A stretch of 14,938 nt of DNA from an uncultured Collinsella sp. (GCA_900547835.1 URIJ01000031.1:1-14938); one strand, 5' to 3'; positions 1-6,948 are shown, numbered from the stretch's first letter. Program-made: numbers and translations. Notes: generated by a model not told the origin, from the letters alone.

Positions 1-2016
1 ATCGCGAAGCTGCTCGTCCTTGTCCATGACCATAACCTCGTCAAAGAAACGGTCGATGGGGGCACGCAGGGCGGCAAGGGCGGCAAATGCGGCCGGGTAA
101 TCCTCGGTAGCAAGGGCGGCATCGACGGCGGTCTGGGCAGCCTCGGAGGCGTCGGCAAGCGCAAGCTCGACCTCGCCCATCAGGGCGCGGTCGTACTCCG
201 CGCCCAGCTCGGGCTTGGAGATATGCGCCGCGCGGGCGTAAGCGGTCGCCAGGTTGTCGAAGGTCTCGGCGTCGTTCTTGCGGGCCTCGTCGAGGGCGGC
301 GCAGCGGGCGAAGAAGACGGACGGGGCAATGATGTGCACCGCGGAGACGGCGGCAACGGTATCGGCCGGGATCTTCTCGTCGCGGGCCATGCTCACCAAA
401 CGGCCGTGGAAGAAGTCGCGAACCTGCTGGGCGACCTCGGCGGCGTCGAACTCAATGCCCTGCTCGCTATAGAGCTCGAGCGCAAAGTCGATGAGTGACG
501 TGGGGTCGATCGGCAGACGGTCGCGCAGGATGTTGATGATGCCGATAGCGGCACGACGCAGCGCGTAGGGGTCGGAGGAGCCGGTCGGGGGCTCGCCGAT
601 GGCAAAGATACCGGCGATGGTATCGAGCTTGTCGGCGCAGGCCACGATGCAGCCAGCGGTGCCCTCGGGCAGCTCGTCACCGGCAAAGCGGGGACGATAG
701 TGATCGCGAATAGCATGAGCGACCTCGTCGTTCTCCCCCATCGCGCAGGCGTAGTAACCGCCCATCACGCCCTGCTGGCTCGTGAACTCGACGACAGCGT
801 TGGACACCAGGTCGGCCTTGCACAGGTGAGCGGCGCGGCCGGCATCGGCGGCCAGGTGGGCGCCCAGGTGAGCCTCGCGGGCAATAGCGAGCGCAAGCTG
901 CTCAATACGCTCGGACTTGGCGAGCACGCTACCGAGCTTCTCCTGGAAGGCGACCTTGGCCAGGCGCTCACGGAACTCGTCGAGGGAGATCTTCAGGTCC
1001 TCCTCGTAGAAGAACTTAGCGTCGTCCAGACGGGCGCGCACGACGCGCTCGTTGCCGTCGATCACGCGCTCGGCGTTCTCGGGCTTGCTGTTGGAGACAA
1101 TCACGAACTCACGCGTCAGCTTGCCCTCGCCGTCATAGATCGGGAAGTAGCGCTGGTTGGTGAGCATGGACTCGCAGATGATCTCGTGCGGGACCTTGAG
1201 GAACTCCTCGTCGAAGGTACCGACGAGCACCGTCGGCCACTCGCAGAGGTTGATGACCTCCTCAAAGACCTTCTTGGGCGTATCGACATGGCAGCCGGGA
1301 CGGGCAGCCTCGACCTCGGCGATACCGGCGAGGATGGCCTCACGACGACGCTCGGCAGAAAGCACGCCGGCATCCTCGAGCACCTGCTCGTAGACGGCAG
1401 GGCTAGCGACCACATGATCACCGGGGCCCAGGACGCGATGGCCGCGCGTGGTGTTGCCGCTCGTCACGTCGGCAAACGAAACGGGCACGACGTCCTCACC
1501 CAAAAGGCAGCAGATCCAGCGGACCGGACGCACGAACGTGGCGTGCTCGTGGCCCCAGCGCTGAGAGCGGTAGTTGGGCCACTGCAGGCCGGCGATGGTC
1601 TTCTCGCACAGAGCGGTCAGAATCGGCGTAGCCGGTGCGGAGGGAATGTTCTTCTCAGCAAAGACGTACTCACGGCCGTCGGTGTCCTCGCGACGGACCA
1701 GATCCTCGGCAGCCACACCGCACTTGCGTGCGAAGCCCTGGGCGGCCTTGGTGGCGTTACCGTCGGCATCGAAGGCGATGTTGGCCGCGGGGCCGCGCTT
1801 GACCTCGTGAACCTCATCGGTCGCGGTGGCGACGTCGGCAACGAGCGCAGCCAGGCGGCGCGGGCTCGAGATCACACGGACCTCGCCGTGGGCCAGACCG
1901 GCCTCGTCGAGACCCTTGGCGATCATGGTGCCAAGCTGCTTGACGGCATTGTTCAGCGGCGCGGAGGGCATCTCCTCCGTACCGATCTCAAACAGGAAAT
2001 CCTTAGCGTCTGCCAT
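1..2016 (-). CDS. glyS: Glycyl-tRNA synthetase beta subunit, 3' end outside window
   Basis: Beta subunit of the two-subunit (alpha2beta2) glycyl-tRNA synthetase, which charges tRNA-Gly in the cytoplasm; in this family the beta chain mainly binds the tRNA. The frame is open for 672 codons from ATG at 2016 to the window edge. It starts MADAKDFLFEIGTEEMPSAP, matching the conserved FEIGTEELP opening. PRRLA (52-56) and FVRPVRWI (161-168) follow, and nearer the C-terminus a GEPPTGSSDPYALRRAA stretch typical of GlyS. The last visible residues, VMDKDEQLRD, are the usual near-terminal motif, so roughly 15-20 residues should lie beyond base 1 (E. coli GlyS is 689 aa). The start is 3 nt after the glyQ stop, with a GAGGTGG ribosome-binding site inside the glyQ tail, so the two subunits are probably translated in step. 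Confidence 0.97.
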   Translation of the reverse strand, partial: MADAKDFLFEIGTEEMPSAPLNNAVKQLGTMIAKGLDEAGLAHGEVRVISSPRRLAALVADVATATDEVHEVKRGPAANIAFDADGNATKAAQGFARKCGVAAEDLVRREDTDGREYVFAEKNIPSAPATPILTALCEKTIAGLQWPNYRSQRWGHEHATFVRPVRWICCLLGEDVVPVSFADVTSGNTTRGHRVLGPGDHVVASPAVYEQVLEDAGVLSAERRREAILAGIAEVEAARPGCHVDTPKKVFEEVINLCEWPTVLVGTFDEEFLKVPHEIICESMLTNQRYFPIYDGEGKLTREFVIVSNSKPENAERVIDGNERVVRARLDDAKFFYEEDLKISLDEFRERLAKVAFQEKLGSVLAKSERIEQLALAIAREAHLGAHLAADAGRAAHLCKADLVSNAVVEFTSQQGVMGGYYACAMGENDEVAHAIRDHYRPRFAGDELPEGTAGCIVACADKLDTIAGIFAIGEPPTGSSDPYALRRAAIGIINILRDRLPIDPTSLIDFALELYSEQGIEFDAAEVAQQVRDFFHGRLVSMARDEKIPADTVAAVSAVHIIAPSVFFARCAALDEARKNDAETFDNLATAYARAAHISKPELGAEYDRALMGEVELALADASEAAQTAVDAALATEDYPAAFAALAALRAPIDRFFDEVMVMDKDEQLRD

Positions 2017-2019
2017 GGC

Positions 2020-2931
2020 TTACGCCACCTCGCCTTCCTGATCGGCATTCTCGTTGACTCCGGCGACCTCGGCCATGTAGGCCTCGCAGCACGCCTTGGC
2101 GACGGCGCGGACGCGCAGGATGTAGTTGGCACGCTCGACCGCGGACAGGGCGCCGCGAGCATCGAGCAGGTTGAAAGCGTGGCTGCACTTCATGACGCAG
2201 TCATATGCCGGCAGCGGCAGCTTGCGCTCCAGGCAGGAGTGGCACTCGGCCTCGTAGTCGTCAAACTTCTGACGCATCATCTCGACGTTGGCGACCTCAA
2301 AATTGTAAGCACTAAACTCGCGCTCGTTCTCCAGGAACACGTCGCCGTAGGTCATGGGCGTGCCGTCGGGCAGGTAGCTCCACACCAGGTCATAGACCGA
2401 GTTGACGCCCTGGGCGTACATGGCGATACGCTCCAGGCCATAGGTGATCTCGACGGGCACGGGATCGACCTCGATGCCGCCCACCTGCTGGAAGTACGTA
2501 AACTGCGTGACCTCCATGCCGTTGAGCCAGACCTCCCAGCCAAGGCCCCAGGCGCCCAGGGTCGGGCTCTCCCAGTCGTCCTCGACAAAACGGACGTCAT
2601 GGTCGTTGGGGTCCAGACCGATAGCGGCAAGAGACCCCAGGTAGAGCTCCTGGGCGTTGACCGGCGAGGGCTTGATGAGCACCTGGAACTGATAGTAGTG
2701 CTGCATGCGGTTGGGGTTCTCGCCGTAGCGGCCGTCGGCGGGACGGCGGCAGGGCTGCGCATAGCAGGTGCGCCACTCGGCGGGACCGAGCGAGCGCAGC
2801 GTGGTCGCGGTATGGAAGGTACCGGCACCGACCTCGGAGTCATAGGGCTGCATAATGACGCAGCCCTGCTCGCCCCAGTACTGCTGGAGGCGCAGGATGA
2901 TGTCTTGGAAGGAAAGCGATGAAGCGTTCAT
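2020..2931 (-). CDS. glyQ: Glycyl-tRNA synthetase alpha subunit
   Basis: Class II catalytic subunit of the heterotetrameric glycyl-tRNA synthetase; it forms glycyl-adenylate and transfers glycine to tRNA-Gly with GlyS. The 303-aa product has the usual family length. Visible signatures are GAGTFHTATTLRSLGP (35-50), then a YAQPCRRPADGRYGENPNR stretch (57-75), HYYQFQVLIKPSP (78-90), and further on WGLGWEVWLNGMEVTQFTYFQQ and ITYGLERIAMY. Position 61 is Cys in the QPxRRP motif, where E. coli GlyQ has Ser, and T-D-G reads A-D-G. ATG at 2931 has GAGGGG about 12 nt upstream. It lies 59 nt after lepB; only a weak -10-like TATAGT is seen there and no T-box leader fits. The short C-terminal tail carries the glyS ribosome-binding site. 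Confidence 0.97.
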   Translation of the reverse strand: MNASSLSFQDIILRLQQYWGEQGCVIMQPYDSEVGAGTFHTATTLRSLGPAEWRTCYAQPCRRPADGRYGENPNRMQHYYQFQVLIKPSPVNAQELYLGSLAAIGLDPNDHDVRFVEDDWESPTLGAWGLGWEVWLNGMEVTQFTYFQQVGGIEVDPVPVEITYGLERIAMYAQGVNSVYDLVWSYLPDGTPMTYGDVFLENEREFSAYNFEVANVEMMRQKFDDYEAECHSCLERKLPLPAYDCVMKCSHAFNLLDARGALSAVERANYILRVRAVAKACCEAYMAEVAGVNENADQEGEVA

Positions 2932-2977
2932 GCCTCTAATATCCCCTCGTCGAAACGATTACACGGTTAGGTACTGT

Positions 2978-2983
2978 ACTATA
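2978..2983 (-). promoter_or_regulatory. Possible -10 box ahead of glyQ
   Basis: The 59-nt gap between lepB and glyQ contains TATAGT on the leftward strand, about 47 nt before the glyQ start. The hexamer 17 nt upstream (CGGCGC) does not resemble a -35 box, so this is a weak candidate; glyQS may simply be read through from lepB. Confidence 0.22.
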
Positions 2984-2990
2984 GCGGTTT

Positions 2991-3554
2991 TTAGTCGATA
3001 GCGCCGATACGGTTGAGCGGCCAGTAGCGCACAAGCGCCACGGCGATCAATTCGGAGCGGTCGACCGGGCCAAAGTAGCGTGAGTCAGCAGAGTTCTCGC
3101 GGTTGTCGCCCATCACCCACACACAGTCGTCAGGGACGGTGTAGGGATAGCCCACCTGGGCAGCGGGCGCCTGGACGGAAAGCGGCCAGCTCATGCCGGT
3201 CGTATAGTCCTCATCGAGCGCCTGGCCGTCAACGACCACCTTGCCGTCCTGCAGGTCGACCGTCTGGCCGGCCGTGGCGATGACGCGCTTGACAAGAACA
3301 TCGTGCTCAGAGGTGCCGTCGGGGTTGTGAAACACCACGATATCGCCCTGTTTGACGGGCTGTCCGAGTTCGAGCGTCACCTTCTGCGCCAGAATCTGAT
3401 CGCCGATCTCGATCGTGGACTCCATGGAGCCGGTGGGCACCACAAAGGGCTCGATCACAAACGAGCGAATCACGAAGGTGGCGACCAGTGCGATCGCAAC
3501 GATTACGGTCCACTCAAAGGCGCCCCTCAGGGCAGAATGCTGCGATGGAACCAT
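2991..3554 (-). CDS. lepB: Signal peptidase I
   Basis: Membrane serine protease (S26 family) that cleaves signal peptides from exported proteins on the outer face of the cytoplasmic membrane. From ATG at 3554 it is 187 aa. One N-terminal membrane segment (about 11-34, rich in V, I, A, L) is followed by box B PTGSMEST with nucleophile Ser43, then DVLVKRVIATAGQ with general base Lys89, and box E VMGDNRENSADSRYFG near the C-terminus. A GTG six bases upstream (3560) is also in frame and would overlap the trmD stop as GTGA, but it sits within the GAGGAG ribosome-binding site, whereas the ATG lies 5 nt after it; I therefore chose the ATG. It follows trmD by 2 nt. Actinobacterial relatives often have rplS between these two genes; here it is missing. 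Confidence 0.95.
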   Translation of the reverse strand: MVPSQHSALRGAFEWTVIVAIALVATFVIRSFVIEPFVVPTGSMESTIEIGDQILAQKVTLELGQPVKQGDIVVFHNPDGTSEHDVLVKRVIATAGQTVDLQDGKVVVDGQALDEDYTTGMSWPLSVQAPAAQVGYPYTVPDDCVWVMGDNRENSADSRYFGPVDRSELIAVALVRYWPLNRIGAID

Positions 3555-3556
3555 TC

Positions 3557-4315
3557 TCACTCCTCGCTCTGCGAATACGAAGCGTCCAGAATCTCCTGCG
3601 CGTATGCGCGCTCCTGGGGCGTAAGCCGTGCCGTCTCGATCAGGTCGGGACGCCAGCGGCAGGTGCGCTCGATGGCATTCTTACGGCGCCAGGCATCGAC
3701 CTTGGCATGGTCACCGCTCACGAGCACCGGCGGCACGCCCTCGCCGTTGAATTCAGCAGGGCGAGTGTACTGCGCATACTCGAGCAGGCCTCCGTCCTCG
3801 GCGGTCGAGAACGACTCGTCGACGTTGCTCATCTCGTCACCAAGGGCGCCGGGAATCAGGCGTACGACAGCATCGGCAACGACCATAGCGGGAAGCTCGC
3901 CGCCCGTGAGCACGTAATCGCCGATCGACAGGCGCTCGTCGGCATACGCATAGGCACGCTCGTCGACACCCTCGTAACGGCTGCACACAAACAGCAAGCG
4001 CTCGCTTTTGAGCAGGCGCTCGGCCACATGCTGCGTAAAGGGCTCGCCGCAGGGGGTGAAGAACACCACGGTGGGCTTGGGACCCTCGGAGCTGATGGCC
4101 TCGATTGCCTCGGCAATGGGCTCGACCTTCATGAGCATGCCCTGCCCGCCGCCATACGGCTCGTCATCGACGGTACGATGGCGGTCGTGCGTCCAGTCGC
4201 GCAGGTTATACGCCTTAAAATCAAAAAGGCCGGCCTTGCGGGCGCGGCCCAAAATCGATGTGGACATGACGGGCTCAAACATCTCGGGAAAGACCGAAAG
4301 GGTCTCGATCAGCAT
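3557..4315 (-). CDS. trmD: tRNA (guanine-N1-)-methyltransferase
   Basis: SPOUT-class methyltransferase that makes m1G37 next to the anticodon using S-adenosylmethionine, preventing +1 frameshifting. The 252-aa product has the family length. Motifs: start MLIETLSVFPEMF, VDDEPYGGGQGMLMK (49-63), SRYEGVDER (112-120), SIGDYVLTGGELPA (130-143) forming the trefoil-knot SAM site, and the C-terminal YTRP and VPPVLVSGDH segments. The residue aligning with the proposed catalytic Asp169 of E. coli (in DSF) reads Glu167 (D-E-S-F), with Asp166 beside it. A short insertion (TAEDG) follows. ATG at 4315 has GGGAGGA 5 nt upstream; it starts 10 nt after rimM, the usual rimM-trmD pairing. Confidence 0.97.
   Translation of the reverse strand: MLIETLSVFPEMFEPVMSTSILGRARKAGLFDFKAYNLRDWTHDRHRTVDDEPYGGGQGMLMKVEPIAEAIEAISSEGPKPTVVFFTPCGEPFTQHVAERLLKSERLLFVCSRYEGVDERAYAYADERLSIGDYVLTGGELPAMVVADAVVRLIPGALGDEMSNVDESFSTAEDGGLLEYAQYTRPAEFNGEGVPPVLVSGDHAKVDAWRRKNAIERTCRWRPDLIETARLTPQERAYAQEILDASYSQSEE
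3560..3565 (-). promoter_or_regulatory. lepB ribosome-binding site that decides the start
   Basis: GAGGAG ends 5 nt before the ATG at 3554 and overlaps the alternative GTG at 3560, so the ATG is the better lepB start. The site lies in the last codons of trmD. Confidence 0.7.
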
Positions 4316-4325
4316 GTTGTCCTCC

Positions 4326-4847
4326 CTACTTGTCCATATCGATCAGGCCGTCCATAACGTGGACGGAAATTGTTCCTGTGTCGGGAAGATCGAGTACAAC
4401 CTGCTCGATCACGGGAATCAGCACCTCGCCGTACCGATCGCCCTCGACAACCCAAACATCGTTGGCGGGCGTCGACATGATCTCGACAATCGTGCCGAGC
4501 GAACCGAAGCGCTCGTCGACCACCTCGCGACCCATCAGGTCGGTATAGGCAGCGTCGAGTGAATCGAGCTCAAAATCGTCACGATTTGCCAGCACATAGC
4601 ATCCCGTGATGCCCTCGGCGGCCGTCAAGTCGTCAATGCCCTCAAACGAGACCAGATCGCCATCGCCCGTATCGGTGACGGACACGACCGTGCAAAAGCG
4701 GTCGCGCTTGAGCGCCGGCGGCGTCAGGGCGACGCGCATACCCGGCTCTAATACAGAAGGAAGCCCCCGCAGCGGCTGCGCGAGGACCTCCCCCTTCCTT
4801 CCGTGCGGCTTGACCACACGGGCGATGTTTTTGTACTGGGACCTCAA
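4326..4847 (-). CDS. rimM: Ribosome maturation factor RimM
   Basis: 30S subunit maturation factor that binds S19 and helps assemble the head of the small subunit. The 173-aa protein shows the N-terminal RimM beta-barrel (YKNIARVVKPHGRKGEVLAQPL, about 5-26) and a C-terminal PRC-type barrel (about 100-173), with the segment PANDVWVVEGDRYGEVLIPV. No ATG or GTG is available upstream of the essential N-terminal strand: an in-frame stop lies at 4866-4868, and TTG at 4847 is the only candidate start. It has no good ribosome-binding site (only AGGA very close) and lies 4 nt after the KH-gene stop, so translation probably depends on coupling. The TTG sits in the loop of a short perfect hairpin (4839-4852). 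Confidence 0.94.
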   Translation of the reverse strand: MRSQYKNIARVVKPHGRKGEVLAQPLRGLPSVLEPGMRVALTPPALKRDRFCTVVSVTDTGDGDLVSFEGIDDLTAAEGITGCYVLANRDDFELDSLDAAYTDLMGREVVDERFGSLGTIVEIMSTPANDVWVVEGDRYGEVLIPVIEQVVLDLPDTGTISVHVMDGLIDMDK

Positions 4848-4852
4848 GGTCC
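4839..4852 (-). promoter_or_regulatory. Dyad around the rimM start codon
   Basis: On the leftward mRNA GGACC-UUGA-GGUCC forms a perfect 5-bp stem whose loop contains the UUG start of rimM. Two more pairs (C-G, U-A) flank it beyond one mismatch. It overlaps the UAG of the KH gene. A role in delaying initiation until the upstream ribosome opens the stem is inferred, not shown. Confidence 0.45.
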
Positions 4853-5136
4853 TAGCCCAGAACCTCTACCTCGACAGCAGTGTCGAGGCGAGCGGCCAGC
4901 GCACGGGCGAGCGTGCGAATGGCCTTGATGGTACGGCCACGACGGCCGATGACCTTAGCGACGTCATCCTCGGCGACCGAAACCTCAATCGTAGAGGCGT
5001 CGTCACCATCGATGACCTCAAGGCTCACGGAATCCGGGTCGTCGACGATCTGAACAACGAGATATTCGACGAGATCGGCGATGCGATCTGAGAGCATTGC
5101 CTCACCCTCGAGCTGTGCAGCGTCAACCTCAGGCAC
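4852..5136 (-). CDS. khpA: KH-domain RNA-binding protein (KhpA/YlqC-like)
   Basis: Small KH-domain RNA-binding protein of the KhpA/YlqC family, which in Gram-positive bacteria binds RNA (with KhpB in some species) and influences cell size and division. The 94-aa product has the family core LVEYLVVQIVDDPDSVSLEVI and the GxxG RNA-binding loop in VIGRRGRTIKAIRTLA (62-77). GTG at 5136 lies 6 nt after GAGGAG and 3 nt after the rpsP stop, so I used it. An internal ATG at 5097 (MLSDRIADLVEYL) is also preceded by GAGG-rich sequence and would give 81 aa, nearer to the usual family length; this alternative cannot be excluded. Its place between rpsP and rimM is standard for Gram-positive and actinobacterial genomes. 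Confidence 0.93.
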   Translation of the reverse strand: MPEVDAAQLEGEAMLSDRIADLVEYLVVQIVDDPDSVSLEVIDGDDASTIEVSVAEDDVAKVIGRRGRTIKAIRTLARALAARLDTAVEVEVLG

Positions 5137-5139
5137 GAT

Positions 5140-5481
5140 TTACTCCTCGGCGCCCTCAGCGGCCTCAGCGGCAGCCTTAGCGGCCTCGGCCTCTTTGGCG
5201 AGCTGCTTCTTGGACTTCTTGACGACGGTCTCGGTCTTCTCGCCCTCGTTGGCGGCCTTGACCAGAGCGGCGACGGCGTCGGTGAGCTGAGCGCCCTTGG
5301 ACTGCCAGTCAGCGATCTTCTCGAGGTCGAGGTTGATGGTCTTGGGGGCGGTCATCGGGTTGTAGCGGCCAACCTCCTCGATGATACGACCGTCACGCGG
5401 GGCGCGGGAATCGGCGACGACGACACGGTAGTACGGACGCTTCTTAGCGCCGTGACGAGCAAGGCGAATCTTGACTGCCAA
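5140..5481 (-). CDS. rpsP: 30S ribosomal protein S16
   Basis: Small-subunit protein S16, an early assembly component binding 16S rRNA. From TTG at 5481 it is 113 aa: MAVKIRLARHGAKKRPYYRV, then VADSRAPRDGRIIEEVGRYNP and the LDLEKIADWQSKGAQLTDAV core. After about residue 85 comes a lysine-, then alanine- and glutamate-rich tail (KKSKKQLAKEAEAAKAAAEAAEG) that shorter S16 proteins lack. The frame stays open upstream to 5517, but TTG at 5481 matches the universal MAVKIRL start and lies 6 nt after GGAGGAG. It heads the leftward rpsP-KH-rimM-trmD-lepB operon, with its own promoter and a structured leader. Confidence 0.96.
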   Translation of the reverse strand: MAVKIRLARHGAKKRPYYRVVVADSRAPRDGRIIEEVGRYNPMTAPKTINLDLEKIADWQSKGAQLTDAVAALVKAANEGEKTETVVKKSKKQLAKEAEAAKAAAEAAEGAEE

Positions 5482-5487
5482 AGGAAA

Positions 5488-5494
5488 CTCCTCC
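5488..5494 (-). promoter_or_regulatory. rpsP ribosome-binding site fixing a TTG start
   Basis: GGAGGAG lies 6 nt upstream of TTG at 5481 and agrees with the conserved S16 N-terminus, ruling out starts further upstream. Confidence 0.8.
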
Positions 5495-5500
5495 AACCAA

Positions 5501-5534
5501 GCAGCTTTAGGCTGCAACTACAAACAAACAGTTG
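5501..5534 (-). promoter_or_regulatory. Tandem hairpins in the rpsP leader
   Basis: Between the predicted transcription start (about 5531) and the ribosome-binding site, the leftward RNA can form CAACU/AGUUG (arms 5530-5534 and 5515-5519, 10-nt loop) next to GCAGC/GCUGC (arms 5511-5515 and 5501-5505, 5-nt loop). The two stems share one base at their junction and could stack. The second ends 6 nt before GGAGGAG. If the start is a few bases inside 5534 the first stem loses its outer pair. Confidence 0.4.
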
Positions 5535-5537
5535 AAC

Positions 5538-5566
5538 ATAATACGCCATCGACGCGGGCAGGTGAA
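5538..5566 (-). promoter_or_regulatory. Promoter of the rpsP operon
   Basis: TTCACC (5561-5566) and TATTAT (5538-5543) are separated by exactly 17 nt on the leftward strand, a good sigma-70-type match (4/6 and 5/6). The start would be near 5531, giving a leader of about 50 nt. A weaker second candidate lies upstream: TTGCAA (5633-5638), 16 nt, TAAGAT (5611-5616). Confidence 0.6.
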
Positions 5567-5670
5567 GTCCGTGAGACCAACTTCTTCGGTGTAGTCGAGG
5601 GCAAATCCATATCTTAGACAAGAATTCGGGATTTGCAAGCACATACACGCACCCCACATGAGCTGCGCGG

Positions 5671-5676
5671 TATACT
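5671..5676 (+). promoter_or_regulatory. -10 box of dinB
   Basis: TATACT (5/6 to TATAAT) is placed to start transcription near 5683. No recognisable -35 hexamer is found 16-18 nt upstream. Together with the rpsP promoter it makes the 5482-5721 interval a divergent control region. I see no SOS operator in it. Confidence 0.4.
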
Positions 5677-5712
5677 CATGACATGGAAAGACGCGAACAT
5701 ACATACGGTTAT

Positions 5713-5717
5713 GAGGA
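5713..5717 (+). promoter_or_regulatory. dinB ribosome-binding site that decides the start
   Basis: GAGGA lies 4 nt before ATG at 5722. The earlier in-frame ATG at 5683 has no ribosome-binding site and nearly coincides with the predicted transcription start, so it could only be used as a leaderless start. Confidence 0.5.
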
Positions 5718-5721
5718 TGCC

Positions 5722-6936
5722 ATGGGCGTCACGCCGCCTCCCTGGACGGGTCCGGCGGTGGGCCTCATGGACCTCGATGCGTTTTTTGCGAGCGTGGAGA
5801 TGCTCGATCATCCCGAATGGCGCGGAAAGCCGCTCATCGTGGGCGGAGACGCCGAGTCACGCGGCGTCGTGTCCACGTGTTCGTACGAGGCACGTCGCTT
5901 TGGCGTGCATTCTGCCATGGCCTCGGCCGAGGCGCGGCGCCTGTGCCCGCAGGCCATTTGGACGCACGGGCACTTTGATCGCTACCGCGAGGTGAGCGCG
6001 CAGGTCATGGCGATTCTTGCCGAGGAGACGCCGCGCGTTGAGCGCGTATCCATCGACGAAGCCTTTATCGATATCACACCGGGTCGCTTTGCGCCCGAAG
6101 ACCCGCTACTGGTAGCACGACGTATAAGCGACCGCGTGGCAGCGCTGGGAGTGACGTGCTCCATTGGTGTGGGCTGCAACAAGACGGTCGCAAAGATCGC
6201 AAGCGAGCGTGACAAGCCGTTTGGATTGACGATTGTGCGCCCCGGAACCGAGCAGCGCTTTTTGGCCGCGCTGCCGGTATCTGCCATGAGCGGCATCGGG
6301 CGCTCGGCCGAGGAGCGACTGCGCCGTATGCGCATCTACACGCTCGGCGAGCTGTCACGCGCGCCGGAATCCACGCTAGCTGCAATTTTTGGCGTCAACG
6401 GCGAACGCATGCGCCAGCGTGCGCTGGGACTCGAATTCTCCGAAGTCACGAGTCTCGATGAAGAGCGTGAGGTCAAGTCGGTAAGCAATGAGCGCACCTT
6501 TGCAAAAGATTTAACTGAGCGTGGGGACATCGAAGCGGCGATTGCGCTGCTGGGTGAGTCGGTTGGACGCCGTCTACGCCGTCAGGGACTGACGGGCGGC
6601 ACGGTAACGCTCAAGCTTAAGTATTCGTATGGCAGCGGGCGTACGGCACAGCGCCGGCTGCCTCATCCGACCGACGATGAGAACATCTTTGTGGCGGTTG
6701 CGCTCGAACTGCTCGACAACATCTGGCAGGAAGGCATGCATGTTCGCTTAGCGGGCATCGGCATGAGCGACTTCGACCACCAAGGCGGCATCCAGACCGA
6801 CCTGTTCTGCGAGATCGATGACCGCGGAGCCCAATCCAGCGACCGCCGCGACCTCTCCGTCGCCATCGACGCCGTCCGAGACAAATTCGGCGACACCGCC
6901 CTATCCTTCGGCCGCCAATCCCGCTTCAACGATTAA
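5722..6936 (+). CDS. dinB: DNA polymerase IV (Y family)
   Basis: Error-prone translesion DNA polymerase. From ATG at 5722 it is 404 aa (417 aa from the alternative ATG at 5683). Palm motif LMDLDAFFASVEM gives metal ligand Asp17 and steric-gate Phe22; CSYEARRFGVHSAM is the finger region; RVSIDEAFIDIT carries Asp112 and Glu113; CSIGVGCNKTVAKIASERDKP closes the palm. SGIGRSAEERLRRMRIYTLGEL is the thumb helix-hairpin-helix, then the little finger (from about 250). QTDLF (358-362) resembles a beta-clamp-binding motif. It is the only rightward gene, divergent from rpsP, and ends before the shared terminator. Phe codons switch from almost all TTT to all TTC after about 6765. The start was chosen for GAGGA at 5713 and the -10 box at 5671. 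Confidence 0.94.
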   Translation: MGVTPPPWTGPAVGLMDLDAFFASVEMLDHPEWRGKPLIVGGDAESRGVVSTCSYEARRFGVHSAMASAEARRLCPQAIWTHGHFDRYREVSAQVMAILAEETPRVERVSIDEAFIDITPGRFAPEDPLLVARRISDRVAALGVTCSIGVGCNKTVAKIASERDKPFGLTIVRPGTEQRFLAALPVSAMSGIGRSAEERLRRMRIYTLGELSRAPESTLAAIFGVNGERMRQRALGLEFSEVTSLDEEREVKSVSNERTFAKDLTERGDIEAAIALLGESVGRRLRRQGLTGGTVTLKLKYSYGSGRTAQRRLPHPTDDENIFVAVALELLDNIWQEGMHVRLAGIGMSDFDHQGGIQTDLFCEIDDRGAQSSDRRDLSVAIDAVRDKFGDTALSFGRQSRFND

Positions 6937-6948
6937 CCGCCTTTGGGC

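Noticed and set aside
700..2922. Rightward open frame of 740 codons opposite glyS and glyQ
   Set aside because: It lies antisense to two unmistakable conserved genes; high-GC codon bias in glyS/glyQ removes stops from this phase. Its translation is low-complexity (G, L, V, D, A rich) with no family resemblance and no ribosome-binding site.
2932..2990. T-box riboswitch upstream of glyQ
   Set aside because: Glycyl-tRNA synthetase genes in Firmicutes often have T-boxes, but the gap is only 59 nt, with no T-box sequence, specifier stem or terminator.
3488..4357. Rightward open frame antisense to trmD and lepB
   Set aside because: Shadow of conserved leftward genes in high-GC DNA; no ribosome-binding site or recognisable domain.
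5482..5682. Small open frames in the rpsP-dinB divergent region
   Set aside because: The leftward frames overlap the promoter and leader signals, lack ribosome-binding sites and resemble nothing known; the interval is better explained as control DNA.
5620..5721. LexA (SOS) operator upstream of dinB
   Set aside because: CGAAC at about 5694 is followed by GGTT, but the spacing is far from the CGAACN4GTTCG pattern, and no other half-site pair is present.
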